DNA of 64,000 nt from Nonlabens dokdonensis DSW-6 (GTDB lineage: Bacteria; Bacteroidota; Bacteroidia; Flavobacteriales; Flavobacteriaceae). A model generated the notes under the pieces. It saw only the letters and a list, made by a program, of their open reading frames with translations, did not search any database and was not told the origin of the DNA. The translations under genes and the position numbers were made by a program. Below are positions 7,926 to 15,298 of the stretch, in pieces. Every line of letters starts with the position of its first letter. Within the stretch, counting starts at the first letter, position 1. The stretch lies in contig NC_020156.1 of assembly GCF_000332115.1 (NCBI RefSeq), forward strand, positions 3,163,501 to 3,227,500, given 5' to 3'.

Positions 7926-8708
7926 ATGATAAAATTTTTTAGGAAAATTCGACAAAATTTACTTTCAGAAGGGAAGACTGGAAAATACTTCAAATATGCC
8001 ATTGGCGAAATTGTTCTTGTGGTGATCGGTATTTTAATTGCATTATCGATTAATAATTTAAATGAACAACGCAAAGCAAATATTAAAGAACAAGCTATTT
8101 TAAAAAGGCTTGAAAAGGAATTCATATCTAATAGAAAACAACTTCTTGATAAAATCGAACTCAGGAATACGTTAATTGAAAGTTGTAGGCAATTACTGGA
8201 AAATTTTGATAACCCAGAAAATGCTTCACGCGATAGTGTATTTGTCTATTTAAGTACAATTCAGCCACCTACCTTTGATCCTATTCAAAATGACCTGGTA
8301 AGTTCTGGAAATATTGAAATTTTGAAAAATGAAGAATTAAAGCAAATGCTCGTTAATTGGAGCACAGATGTGATTCAACTTCAAGAAGTGGAGCGAATAT
8401 TTCTCAGATTTTGTGAACAAGAATTCTATCCTTATTCCAATGAAATAGATATTCAGCGTGAATTAGCATATTACTATTACAAGAACATCCCAAAAAATTT
8501 GTTGGACCCTAGACAAGTTAAAAACCTCATACCAGGAAAATCAAAACTCGTTACAAGAACTACGGATGAACTTTTGAAAGACGTGAAACTAGAAGGTATG
8601 GTCGCATGGTCATTGACTCTAAACATGTTCAACAATCAAGAATCTGAAACATTAATGAAGAGAATTAATAGTATCTTAAACGTCTTAGATGCAGAAATCA
8701 AAAAGTAA
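7926..8708 (+). CDS. DUF6090 family membrane protein, paralogue 4
   Basis: 260 residues. The N-terminus MIKFFRKIRQNLLSEGK and KYAIGEIVLVVIGILIAL is almost the same as paralogue 1, followed by SINNLNEQRKANIKE (the usual NNWN reads NNLN). The ectodomain is helical and divergent, with PTFDPIQNDLVSSGNIEILKNEELKQML, a block also seen as VVNDVISSGKLELIKNEDLRLLL in paralogue 1: a conserved [D/N]xxSSGxxExLxNexLkxxL motif seems to be the main shared element of the outer domain. Its 3' end overlaps the next gene by 20 bases. Confidence 0.85.
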   Translation: MIKFFRKIRQNLLSEGKTGKYFKYAIGEIVLVVIGILIALSINNLNEQRKANIKEQAILKRLEKEFISNRKQLLDKIELRNTLIESCRQLLENFDNPENASRDSVFVYLSTIQPPTFDPIQNDLVSSGNIEILKNEELKQMLVNWSTDVIQLQEVERIFLRFCEQEFYPYSNEIDIQRELAYYYYKNIPKNLLDPRQVKNLIPGKSKLVTRTTDELLKDVKLEGMVAWSLTLNMFNNQESETLMKRINSILNVLDAEIKK

Positions 8709-9081
8709 CGAAAGCACAAAAGCGTGTATAATTAATTGCAATAAATTAATAATTTTATTTACTTCTGCATTTATTTTATTATTAGCCTCATGTACTGACA
8801 TAAATTTTAATTCTAGTAAATGGAAAGCTTGGAATGAAAGAACTGGTAAATTGACTTTAAGATGGGATATGTGCGATGATTTAATTGAAGAACATTTATC
8901 TATTGGAATGGAAAGAGCAAGAATTGTTGAGCTCTTAGGAGAACCATCTTCAGATTGCATTCAATCAGATTGTGATATGATCTATGAATTAGGTCCTTGT
9001 AGAAGAGGCATAAATTACGGCAGCCTATACCTGTCTTTTAAAAATAATAGATTAATTGAAATTTTTAAACACTGCGGCTGA
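8689..9081 (+). CDS. Small lipoprotein with BamE/SmpA-like domain
   Basis: 130 residues. A long N-region is followed by a hydrophobic stretch ending LLLASC (Cys35), a plausible lipoprotein box. The second half, IGMERARIVELLGEP, then DMIYELG and YLSFKNNRLIEIFKH, has the layout of the small BamE/SmpA-type domain (helix-turn, GxP, then strands). This is pattern recognition, not a proven match; in Bacteroidota many such domains occur in unrelated lipoproteins. It overlaps DUF6090 paralogue 4 by 20 bases and is probably co-translated with it. Confidence 0.6.
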   Translation: MQKSKSNESTKACIINCNKLIILFTSAFILLLASCTDINFNSSKWKAWNERTGKLTLRWDMCDDLIEEHLSIGMERARIVELLGEPSSDCIQSDCDMIYELGPCRRGINYGSLYLSFKNNRLIEIFKHCG

Positions 9082-9285
9082 AATTGCAAGGAATAAAATC
9101 AATTGAATCAAAAATAATATGCTTTGCGTGATCAGTATGTAACAACATTGTTGATGACTCCAGTTTGTATTTTTTTTCTATCTCATTATTATGGTGGTTT
9201 TACCAAGTCATTTTTTTGAATAATAAGTATACATAAAGTCTCAAAGTCTTACAGTACAACTATAACCAGTTTTTAACGAGTTTGA

Positions 9286-10041
9286 TCAAAAATCAAAACC
9301 TATAGTGCCGTTTTTAAAACTTAGATTTTTAGAGGGAAATATCTGCTGCAAGAGCTTAGAATCATGAAATTTTGCAGTGGTGTGATGTGCAATACTTCCT
9401 TTATGAATGCTCACTACTTCGTCGCAAAGCGATAAGGCGAGCTGTATTTCATGCGTTGCAAAAAGTATGGTTTTATCATGCTCGTGGCAGTACTCTTTAA
9501 GTTGCAACAATAAATCGGCTTTGTGGTTGATATCGAGATGGCTCGTAGGCTCGTCCATGAGTATGTAGTCGGTATCTTGAACTATCGCTCTAGCAATTAA
9601 AACACGCTGTAACTGTCCATCGCTTAGAGTTCCTGCTTTACGGTCGTGTAGTTTATGCAAATCAAATTTTTCTAACACCTCATCAATGATTTCATGATCC
9701 ATCGCAGCCAGCTTACCGATGTAGTTAGTATAAGGTGCACGGCTCAATTCAAGTAATTCTCGCACGGTTAGAAATTGACTGAAAGCTCTTTCAGTAAGCA
9801 CAATAGAAATGAGTTTGGAGCGATCTCTTGGAGCAATATTTTGCCATTTTTGATTATTGATTGAGACTTTTCCGTTGATGATGTGTTCACCGCTAGCAAC
9901 GGCCCTTAAAAATGTCGATTTACCAGATCCATTAGTTCCTATGAGTGCTATGAGTCTCGCTTTCGCGAAAGCGATATCACCAGCAAACTCTGCTACTACG
10001 CAATGGCCATAACCTACCTGTATGTTTTCTATTTGAATCAT
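9286..10041 (-). CDS. ABC transporter ATP-binding protein (FecE/BtuD type)
   Basis: 251 residues. Walker A GTNGSGKST is at residues 35-43, the signature LSDGQ at 139-143 (Asp in place of the usual Gly), Walker B YILMDEP at 159-165 followed by a D-loop SHLD, and a switch His in FATHE. It energises import of an iron-siderophore, haem or cobalamin through the adjacent FecCD permease; the start codon shares one base with the permease stop. Residues 24-28 (AFAKA) just before Walker A are encoded by a palindrome copy at 9958-9973. The substrate cannot be told, and no substrate-binding protein gene is adjacent. Confidence 0.92.
   Translation of the reverse strand: MIQIENIQVGYGHCVVAEFAGDIAFAKARLIALIGTNGSGKSTFLRAVASGEHIINGKVSINNQKWQNIAPRDRSKLISIVLTERAFSQFLTVRELLELSRAPYTNYIGKLAAMDHEIIDEVLEKFDLHKLHDRKAGTLSDGQLQRVLIARAIVQDTDYILMDEPTSHLDINHKADLLLQLKEYCHEHDKTILFATHEIQLALSLCDEVVSIHKGSIAHHTTAKFHDSKLLQQIFPSKNLSFKNGTIGFDF
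9958..9973. repeat. Palindrome copy 3 (coding)
   Basis: Inside the ABC transporter ATPase gene (minus strand), coding AFAKA just before Walker A. Confidence 0.95.
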
Positions 10042-11048
10042 TAAAAATGTAGGTTACGTTTGCGCATGATCAACCAAATAATAAGCGGTGCGCCCAGTAA
10101 TGACGTGACCGCGTTGATGGGTAATGAATAATTTGAAAATGGTAATTGAGAGACGATGTCGCAAAAAAGTAGAAGCGTGGCACCTAATAAAATGGCGGTA
10201 GGAATCAGAATTTTATGATTGACTGTAGGTAAAATGAGTCTTGATAAATGAGGTACCGCAAGTCCTATAAATGCGATAGGTCCAGCAAATGCGGTGATGC
10301 TACCAGCAAGAATACTGGTGATGATAATAATGATCCAGCGTGTGTTTTTAATGTTTATTCCTAGACTGAGTGCATAACTCTCGCCCAAAAGAAGTGCGTT
10401 CAATGGCTTGATGATCCATAAAAGCAATACAATTGACACCAAAAATAGCAAGCTGATGATCCATAAATCACTCCAATCAATATTTCCTAAACTTCCTAAC
10501 GACCAAAATACATAACGTTTCAGCTCGTCGCTGCTGGAAAAGTAACTAAGAATACCTACTACAGCACTACTTAAACTTCCTACCATTAAGCCTACGATAA
10601 GCAAGCCCATCGTATCTTTAATGCGCAAGGACATAAGGATGATTAATAAAAGCACGGCAATACTACCTATAACACTTGCGGCGATGATTCCTATGCCAGA
10701 GATGGCGCTTATTCCTAAAGCCGTTGCGCCCATAATTACAAGCGCAACGCCTAATCCTGCGCCACTAGAAATTCCTAGAACAAATGGTCCCGCCAGCGGA
10801 TTCCTAAAGAGCGTTTGCATGAGCAAACCTGCGATAGCTAGTCCTGCACCAGTTAGCACTGCCATAATTGCTCTAGGCAATCGTAAATCGGTAATAATGT
10901 AACGCATGGTTTTACTCGTTTGCCTATTATCAATTCCCAACAATGCGTCCCAAACTTGAGAAGGTTTTATAAAAACAGTTCCCAGACAAACATCTGCAAT
11001 AAAAAAGAGCAGCAATAATGCGGTCAATATGAGGAGTTGTTTTTTCAA
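10041..11048 (-). CDS. FecCD-family ABC transporter permease
   Basis: 335 residues, very hydrophobic, with about nine to ten membrane helices, as usual for the BtuC/FhuB/HmuU family. Recognisable signatures are RLPRAIMAVLTGAGLAIAG near residues 53-71, TLFRNPLAGPFVLGISSGAG, and the C-terminal GPIAFIGLAVPHLSRLI block that contacts the ATPase. It is first in the two-gene importer operon, upstream of the ATP-binding gene on the minus strand. The family moves siderophore-iron, haem or vitamin B12 from the periplasm to the cytoplasm. Confidence 0.93.
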   Translation of the reverse strand: MKKQLLILTALLLLFFIADVCLGTVFIKPSQVWDALLGIDNRQTSKTMRYIITDLRLPRAIMAVLTGAGLAIAGLLMQTLFRNPLAGPFVLGISSGAGLGVALVIMGATALGISAISGIGIIAASVIGSIAVLLLIILMSLRIKDTMGLLIVGLMVGSLSSAVVGILSYFSSSDELKRYVFWSLGSLGNIDWSDLWIISLLFLVSIVLLLWIIKPLNALLLGESYALSLGINIKNTRWIIIIITSILAGSITAFAGPIAFIGLAVPHLSRLILPTVNHKILIPTAILLGATLLLFCDIVSQLPFSNYSLPINAVTSLLGAPLIIWLIMRKRNLHF

Positions 11049-11116
11049 AAAGAGTAATTCTTCTATTTAAGAAGTAGCGAAGATAACGCACTAAGGTAGA
11101 TTGTGGAAAACAGTGT

Positions 11117-12238
11117 TTACTCTTGTTGTATTTTCTTCAATTCATAGTTGGTACTGCGGCCACCAGCTTTTTCTTTTTGCAATATATTTTTCTTTATTAA
11201 ATCTTGTATATCTCTCAAAGCGGTATCTGTGGAACATTTATTAATTTTTGCCCACTTAGAGGTGGTTAATTTACCTTCAAATCCATCTAAAAGCTTATTG
11301 AGCATCTTTTTTTGACGATCATTATTGACCTGTTTTGCATAGGTATTCCAAAAATGATGCTTGCAAATCACTTTATTAAGAGTAATTTCTGATGATTTCA
11401 CAGAATTAAACAAGCATTCAAGAAACCAAGTGATCCATCTGGTAACATCTAGATAGCCTTGTTGTACCTTTTCTAAGGTATTGTAATAAGATTTGCGATC
11501 CTTTCTTATTTGAGAAGACATGCTGTAATACCTTTGTGGTATTCCATCAGCTCGGGCAAGCAACATGTCTGAAATGGCTCTAGAGATTCTTCCATTACCA
11601 TCTTCAAAAGGGTGTATCGTTATAAACCAGAGATGTGCAAGAGCAGCCTTTATAAGTGGTTCTATAGTATCATTAGAATTATACCAATTTAAAAAGTCAG
11701 TTATTTCTAAATCTATAGTAGTTGACGCTGGCGCTTCAAAATGTACTTTTTCCTTACCTAAAGCACCAGATATTACTTGCATAGGACCAGTGGAATCTTT
11801 TCTCCAATCGCCAACTACTATCTCAAACATACCACTTCTTCCTGTTGGGAATAAAGCTGCATGCCAGTCAAATAATCGTTGTCGAGTCAAAGGCAACTGA
11901 TAATTTTGTGTAGCATCTACTAACATATCAACAACACCATCTACATTGCGCTCTGAATAAACAGCGTTTTCTATTTCCAGTCCTAATCTACGAGCTAGTG
12001 AAGAGCGCACCTGTTCTACATCGAGGATTTCGCCTTCTATTTCTGTAGATTTCAGAACGTCCAAAGTAAGTGTTTCTAAAAGTGCTTCAGTTTTAAAAGA
12101 AAACCCTAGAGCTTCCATTTTGCCGACTAATTTTCCTTGTTGATTTCTTACCTTACTTACTAATGGTAGCAAAGCATCGTTGTCCCAACTAAAATTAGGC
12201 CAGTCGTTTTTTTGATAGATATAAGGTTTAAGTGTCAT
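11117..12238 (-). CDS. Fic family protein (DUF4172/Fic N-terminal type)
   Basis: 373 residues. The Fic core motif HPFEDGNGR is at residues 209-217, with the catalytic His209 and the nucleotide-binding loop complete, so it is probably an active AMP-transferase. Residues 64-69 (STEIEG) match the autoinhibitory [S/T]xxxE[G/N] helix, placed N-terminal to the core as in class II Fic proteins. The first about 80 residues are the DUF4172 region (PYIYQKNDWPNFSWD), and the end (about 310-370) looks like a winged helix (TSKWAKINKCSTDTALRDIQDL). Inverted repeats overlap the start codon and extend upstream, suggesting self-regulation by that winged helix. No separate antitoxin is seen. Confidence 0.93.
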   Translation of the reverse strand: MTLKPYIYQKNDWPNFSWDNDALLPLVSKVRNQQGKLVGKMEALGFSFKTEALLETLTLDVLKSTEIEGEILDVEQVRSSLARRLGLEIENAVYSERNVDGVVDMLVDATQNYQLPLTRQRLFDWHAALFPTGRSGMFEIVVGDWRKDSTGPMQVISGALGKEKVHFEAPASTTIDLEITDFLNWYNSNDTIEPLIKAALAHLWFITIHPFEDGNGRISRAISDMLLARADGIPQRYYSMSSQIRKDRKSYYNTLEKVQQGYLDVTRWITWFLECLFNSVKSSEITLNKVICKHHFWNTYAKQVNNDRQKKMLNKLLDGFEGKLTTSKWAKINKCSTDTALRDIQDLIKKNILQKEKAGGRSTNYELKKIQQE

Positions 12239-12335
12239 TCACCGCAAATTATGCGGTGAATATACGGTTTATTCACCGCATTAATAAACATTCACCGCAT
12301 AATTTGCGGCGATTAGAGGTGTTATTCACCGCATT
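12237..12335. promoter_or_regulatory. Operator cluster upstream of the Fic gene
   Basis: Between the Fic start (12238, minus strand) and the flavoprotein end, the 10-mer ATTCACCGCA occurs at 12237, 12271, 12290 and 12324, and its complement at 12252-12261. Two copies form inverted repeats: TTCACCGCA with TGCGGTGAA separated by 5 bases (12238-12260), and a less perfect one at 12291-12314. The first covers the Fic start codon. The arrangement is that of a cooperative repressor site; the C-terminal winged helix of the Fic protein is the obvious candidate binder. Confidence 0.7.
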
Positions 12336-12349
12336 TGAATCAGAAAGTA

Positions 12350-13546
12350 TTAATTATTGGAAATTTCCTCATTCAAAACACCACTTAAATATGCTCCCAT
12401 ACTCATGCAGGCTTGTAGTAAATAGCCGCCAGTAGGAGCATCCCAATCCAGCATTTCTCCTATGCAATAGTGATTGGGTTTATTTTTAAGTTCAAATGTT
12501 TGAGTAACTGCATTTCTTGAAACACCACCTATGGTAGAGATCGCTTCATCTATAGTGCTAGAATCAGTTATTTCTAAAGGAAATTTTTTAATGAATTGTG
12601 CTAAGGTTGTGGTAGTTAAATACTCTTCTTTAGTGAGATGAAAATAGAGCAAGTCCAGTTGTGCAGCGCTTAATTTGAGTTCCTTTTTTAAAATACGTGT
12701 GGTATTGCTGTAAATAGATTGCTTTAATTTCTCTATGACCTTTTCTAAAGTAAGCATAGGTTTAAAATCGATGTAAACAACCGCTTTTGAAGACGCCTCA
12801 AGCTGTTTTCTTATTTGTGGACTCAACCCATAAATTGCATTACCTTCTAATCCTGATTTGGTTATTACAGCCTCGCCTTTCTGAACTTGATCGTCGCAAG
12901 AAATAGCAATATTTTTTAGCGGACTTCCTTCATGCTTATTAATGAAATCAGTCTTCCAGATAGTGTGATAGGCACAATTAGAAGCTTTAAAGGCAGTTGT
13001 TGCTACTCCATTATTTGCAAAGGTTTCTAGCCAGTCACCAGTAGAACCAGTCACTTTCCAGCTGGCGCCACCAAGGCAAAAAACCACAACATCTGCAACT
13101 ATTGATTGTTCATTAATAATAGGATTTCTATTTTCATCCCAATTTTGAAAAGTATGGTCGTATTTAAATTTCACACCTTTTTCTTCTAGATGTTTGAGAA
13201 CCGCATTGAGTACTTCAATGGGCTTGATTCCTTTTACAGGATAAACTCGTTTACTACTTCCCACGTAGGTAGAAATTCCAATTTGATCAAGCCAATTCCT
13301 AAAATCAGTATTGGTAAAATGGAGTAGAGGAACAGCAAGAAAATCACTAGGTGTGTATTTTTTAATCAGTTGTTCCACAGGTTCAGAATGGGTGAGATTA
13401 AAACCACCTTTTCCAGCGACAAGAAATTTGCGACCAGCAGTTTTATTTTTTTCATAAATGGTAACAGCAAACTTTTCTGGATCTAAGAACGCCGCCAGCA
13501 TAAAAGCCGATGGTCCGCCACCTATAATTGCTACTGTTTTCCTCAT
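12350..13546 (-). CDS. NAD(P)/FAD-dependent oxidoreductase, HI0933-like flavoprotein
   Basis: 398 residues. The dinucleotide motif GGGPSA starts at residue 9 in VAIIGGGPSAFMLAAFLD, followed by KKTAGRK-type FAD contacts (NKTAGRKFLVAGKGGFNLTHSEP) and the C-terminal IGEMLDWDAPTGGYLLQACMSMG block that defines the HI0933 family and its TIGR03862 subgroup. Members are FAD proteins of unclear physiological role. It ends just upstream of the Fic operator region and reads in the same direction as Fic, with separate regulation likely. Confidence 0.9.
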   Translation of the reverse strand: MRKTVAIIGGGPSAFMLAAFLDPEKFAVTIYEKNKTAGRKFLVAGKGGFNLTHSEPVEQLIKKYTPSDFLAVPLLHFTNTDFRNWLDQIGISTYVGSSKRVYPVKGIKPIEVLNAVLKHLEEKGVKFKYDHTFQNWDENRNPIINEQSIVADVVVFCLGGASWKVTGSTGDWLETFANNGVATTAFKASNCAYHTIWKTDFINKHEGSPLKNIAISCDDQVQKGEAVITKSGLEGNAIYGLSPQIRKQLEASSKAVVYIDFKPMLTLEKVIEKLKQSIYSNTTRILKKELKLSAAQLDLLYFHLTKEEYLTTTTLAQFIKKFPLEITDSSTIDEAISTIGGVSRNAVTQTFELKNKPNHYCIGEMLDWDAPTGGYLLQACMSMGAYLSGVLNEEISNN

Positions 13547-13678
13547 GCGGCAAAAGTACTAGTTAAATCTGTTCTTTACTTTTGAATGACGGTCTCATCT
13601 TACCATTCTTAGAATTATTTTTGTTGGTGTCATTTTGGAATCCTATTGATTATACCATATTTTGCCTTTTTTTCACAG

Positions 13679-14437
13679 ATGAAATCAACTTTTTGTTTCC
13701 TTTTATTATTGCCTTTACTGGTTGCTGCACAGATAAATGAAAGCGACACGCTTCGTCTTAAAGCAAACCTTTCCTTAACCGGTCTTTATCAAGCTGGAAA
13801 TGTTGAAACGGTAATTTTTAGAGCAAAATCTGATTTTAGTTTTACACCTTTTAAAAAATGGGTGTTTAAAACAACCAACTCTTATGTCTATCAAGAATTT
13901 GGAAAAGAAAAAGCAGATGAAGATATTCTAAGTCTCAATTTTTTGTATTTCAATCCAGAGCGTCGATTCTATCCACAGATCCTCACATTTTTCAGTTCTA
14001 ATTTTAGAAGAGAAATCGATGTGCGTTATATAATGGGAGCTGGAGTGACTTATCAAGTATTTAATAAAGAAGACAATTGGTTAAAAATGTCACTTTCTAG
14101 CGAGTATGAGCAAACCACTTTTGACAGAGCATCATTTAACATTTCCCAATATAATGGCTGCGATGCTATAGATACGTGGAGAGGTACGTTCTGGATAAAT
14201 GGCAAGCACACGCTGTTTAAAAAGAAAGTCATCTTCAATCATGTTTGGTACTATCAACCATCATTAGAGCAAAGCAATAATTACCGCTGGCAAGCAGATT
14301 TGAGTTTGGAGTTTCCTATTTGGAAATTCTTGAACTTTAAAGTGAATTACCTGCATACGTTTGAAAGCATAGTCATAGAAAATCAAAAGGAAGAAGATCA
14401 GTTTTTGACTTTTGGGTTTACTATAAAAAGTTACTAG
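13679..14437 (+). CDS. DUF481 outer-membrane-type protein
   Basis: 252 residues from ATG 13679, chosen because it opens a clean signal peptide (MKSTFCFLLLLPLLVAAQ); a TTG 33 bases upstream is possible but adds unneeded residues. The mature part repeats amphipathic beta strands (LSLTGLYQAGNVETVIFRAKSDFSF, KWVFKTTNSYVYQEFG, WLKMSLSSEYEQTTF) and ends in a strand terminated by aromatic/basic residues, as in DUF481 beta-barrel proteins of the outer membrane. The gene is divergent from the flavoprotein and alone. Its substrate or role is unknown. Confidence 0.8.
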   Translation: MKSTFCFLLLLPLLVAAQINESDTLRLKANLSLTGLYQAGNVETVIFRAKSDFSFTPFKKWVFKTTNSYVYQEFGKEKADEDILSLNFLYFNPERRFYPQILTFFSSNFRREIDVRYIMGAGVTYQVFNKEDNWLKMSLSSEYEQTTFDRASFNISQYNGCDAIDTWRGTFWINGKHTLFKKKVIFNHVWYYQPSLEQSNNYRWQADLSLEFPIWKFLNFKVNYLHTFESIVIENQKEEDQFLTFGFTIKSY

Positions 14438-14481
14438 TTACCATTTGTTTAATGGTATTTCCCTTATTTAGATGTTAATTC

Positions 14482-14497
14482 CGCTTTCGCGAAAGCG
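14482..14497. repeat. Palindrome copy 4 (intergenic)
   Basis: 45 bases after the DUF481 stop; flanks TTC and GAGAA extend the symmetry partly. No T run follows. Confidence 0.95.
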
Positions 14498-14588
14498 AGA
14501 ACTGTATAAATCTATGGCAAGTTGAATAAGCATCTAAAAAAAAGTCTTTAAATTTATCTGAACAAATGCAAAGACAAAACACCTCCAT

Positions 14589-14966
14589 ATGAAAGTTACA
14601 GCCGAAAAAAACGATAAGATTGCTCAAATGACTTTTGCATCTGTGTATCCTCATTACATCAATAGATTAGAGAAAAACGGCAGGACAAAAGAAGAATTTC
14701 ATCAAGTGATAGAATGGTTAACTGGTTTTGATGCAGAAAAAATACAAGAACTGATCGATCAAAAAGCAACTTTTCAAAGCTTCTTTGATCAAGCAACAAT
14801 ACATCCTAATGCTCACCTCATAAAAGGTGTCATTTGCGGTTATCGTATAGAAGAAATTCCAGACGAATTTGAACTGTATAGAAAATGCAGGTATCTCGAT
14901 AAGTTGTATGATGAACTAGCAAAAGGTCGTAAAATGGAGAAAATTTTACGTGAAGAAAAAAAATAA
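14589..14966 (+). CDS. DUF2200 family protein
   Basis: 125 residues. The sequence VYPHYINRLEKNGRTKEEFHQVIEWLTGFD, then ATFQSFFDQATIHPNAHLIKGVICGYRIEEI, is the conserved core of DUF2200, a small cytoplasmic protein found widely in bacteria with no established activity. Length is normal for the family. A palindrome copy lies 107-92 bases upstream of the start. Nothing in the neighbourhood suggests a pathway. Confidence 0.88.
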   Translation: MKVTAEKNDKIAQMTFASVYPHYINRLEKNGRTKEEFHQVIEWLTGFDAEKIQELIDQKATFQSFFDQATIHPNAHLIKGVICGYRIEEIPDEFELYRKCRYLDKLYDELAKGRKMEKILREEKK

Positions 14967-15298
14967 TATTGCTCATTATCAAATCTTACAAGTCATATGA
15001 AGTGATGGCTAATGGCAAATTTCTCTTAGACTAGCTCTATACACAGTAATTATCGAGCAAATGGAGTAAAAGCCACATTTCACTTTAAATTCTATTCCAT
15101 ATCATAAAAGTTTTCTTAAAGTATTAGAATAGTTGTTAGTAATTGAAGAAGCAATGGTCTAAGAGTACGAGAGATGTGTTAAAAGATTAATGATTGTTCA
15201 TTTATCAAGTTACCTTTGTCATGAACAGAAACTTGAAGTAACAGTGTTTGTGAACGTTTCTCCATATGTTACTCATTTAAATCCATTTAAAAACGCTC
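14967..15298. other. Intergenic 14967-15298, upstream of the FUSC gene
   Basis: 332 bases without a credible gene. A good Bacteroidota -7 box, TACCTTTG, lies at 15211-15218 and probably serves the FUSC gene, giving a leader of about 80 bases. An open frame starting at 15190 overlaps the real FUSC gene out of frame and is not supported by composition. Confidence 0.45.

Noticed and set aside
12232..12435. 67-residue plus-strand frame over the Fic operator
   Set aside because: It is made of the repeated operator and the antisense of the flavoprotein end; no protein-like pattern.
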